Source of the DNA: Phytohabitans rumicis
GTDB taxonomy: Bacteria > Actinomycetota > Actinomycetes > Mycobacteriales > Micromonosporaceae
Assembly (NCBI RefSeq): GCF_011764445.1
Contig: NZ_BLPG01000001.1
Span: 4,464,001-4,528,000 of the forward strand
Direction of reading: 5' to 3'
DNA: 64,000 bases
The position numbers were made by a program, and so were the translations under genes. Within the stretch, counting starts at the first letter, position 1, and each line of letters opens with the position of its first letter. Below the pieces are notes generated by a model, which saw only the letters and a program-made list of their open reading frames with translations, did no database searches and was not told the origin of the DNA. Positions 63,404 through 64,000 of the stretch are shown here, one piece after another.

Positions 63404-63994
63404 ATGGACGGCATGACCGAAGCACACCGCAACCCGGAAGAGCCCGGCGTCCGTCCGGGCACCGTCGTGGTGGTCGGTCCGGACGGACGTCCGGTCGGCA
63501 CCGTCGAGACCGACCTGCAGATCGACGCCGAAGACCCGTCGCGCCTGGTCGAGCAGCCGGCGAAGGTGATGCGCATCGGCAGCATGATCAAGCAGCTGCT
63601 GGAGGAGGTGCGCGCCGCGCCGCTTGACGAGGCGAGCCGCACCCGGCTCCGCGAGATCCACCAGCGGTCGATCATCGAGCTGGAGGACGGTCTAGCCCCC
63701 GAGCTACGCGACGAGCTGGAGCGGCTGTCGCTGCCGTTCGAGGAGGGCACGACGCCCAGCGAGGGCGAGCTGCGGGTCGCCCAGGCCCAGCTCGTCGGCT
63801 GGCTGGAAGGGCTCTTCCACGGCATCCAGGCGGCGCTGGTGGCCCAGCAGATGGCGGCCCGGATGCAGCTGGAGCAGATGCGCACCGGCCGGCCGGCGCT
63901 GCCGATGGCCCCGGGCGGGGGCCTCGTCCCCGGGATGCAGATCCAGCCCGGACAGGCCACCGAGGGCCAGGGCAAGACCGGCCAGTACCTCTAA
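63404..63994 (+). CDS. bpa: Bacterial proteasome activator Bpa
   Basis: 196 residues, matching the DUF2587 family (M. tuberculosis Rv3780). A four-helix core (about 55-160) contains KVMRIGSMIKQLLEEVRAAPLD and LVGWLEGLFHGIQAALVAQQMAARMQLEQM. The flexible C-terminus ends GQYL, the motif that docks into the 20S proteasome alpha ring. ATG 63404 is used; ATG 63413 is an alternative. Bpa opens the 20S gate without ATP. It is divergent from the hydrolase gene across 55 bases. Confidence 0.94.
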   Translation: MDGMTEAHRNPEEPGVRPGTVVVVGPDGRPVGTVETDLQIDAEDPSRLVEQPAKVMRIGSMIKQLLEEVRAAPLDEASRTRLREIHQRSIIELEDGLAPELRDELERLSLPFEEGTTPSEGELRVAQAQLVGWLEGLFHGIQAALVAQQMAARMQLEQMRTGRPALPMAPGGGLVPGMQIQPGQATEGQGKTGQYL

Positions 63995-64000
63995 TCAGAG

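Overview
The window is high-GC actinobacterial chromosome, most like the Micromonosporaceae. The indicators are the rpsF-ssb-rpsR-rplI-dnaB neighbourhood, a proteasome activator (Bpa), many GTG/TTG starts, several GT87-type membrane mannosyltransferases, a Flp/Tad pilus locus and dispersed GATCA-core palindromes. Family assignments come from reading motifs by eye; no database search was possible.

Layout. 1-7.9 kb: 3' part of a class A penicillin-binding protein, two membrane glycosyltransferase-like proteins, endonuclease IV (frameshifted) and a secreted/anchored protein. 8-9.9 kb: ribosomal/ssb operon with a leader hairpin that hides the rpsF ribosome binding site. 9.9-16.3 kb: VWA lipoprotein, a repeat-rich membrane protein, then dnaB carrying a 508-residue class 3 intein. 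16.4-21.9 kb (minus strand): a zinc-ribbon protein, then a chain in which a GGDEF-EAL protein, a membrane protein, two CrcB fluoride channel subunits and a phosphoribosyltransferase overlap one another. 22.5-25.2 kb: molybdenum cofactor genes moaC-mog-moeA-moaE. 25.1-29.5 kb: GT87, DoxX, an AAA ATPase and a membrane-anchored protein. 29.6-37.8 kb: complete Tad pilus locus (prepilin peptidase, Flp, TadE, TadG-like, CpaB, TadZ, TadA, TadB, TadC) with a convergent LuxR regulator. 38.5-43.1 kb: a palindromic MITE-like element, an EndoQ-type nuclease fused to a UvrD helicase, and a VapBC45-type toxin-antitoxin pair. 43-52.6 kb: metallophosphoesterase, moaD, moaA, fructosamine kinase-like and GNAT genes (both frameshifted), DUF4192, fdhD, a duplicated DUF4394 protein, an Abi-like gene with an internal deletion, mobA and DUF6457. 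52.6-64 kb: a surface protein, an FdhF/YdeP-type molybdenum oxidoreductase, a YbjN-like protein, a beta-propeller lipoprotein, Lrp regulator/ddaH, a substrate-binding protein, a hydrolase and bpa.

Themes. Nearly the whole Moco pathway (moaA, moaC, moaD, moaE, mog, moeA, mobA) plus fdhD and a formate-dehydrogenase-like catalytic subunit lie in three separate blocks of this one window. The Tad genes form one collinear unit. Several genes are broken by single-base length changes in short G/C runs. In each case one restored or removed base gives back a canonical protein, and dnaB is essential, so sequencing or assembly error is the leading explanation.

Most notable: the EndoQ-UvrD fusion, the class 3 intein whose homing endonuclease carries zinc-finger-like insertions, an AT-rich codon patch at a second and empty dnaB intein site, a palindromic pair of perfect DnaA boxes, and palindromic elements that supply stop codons to host genes.
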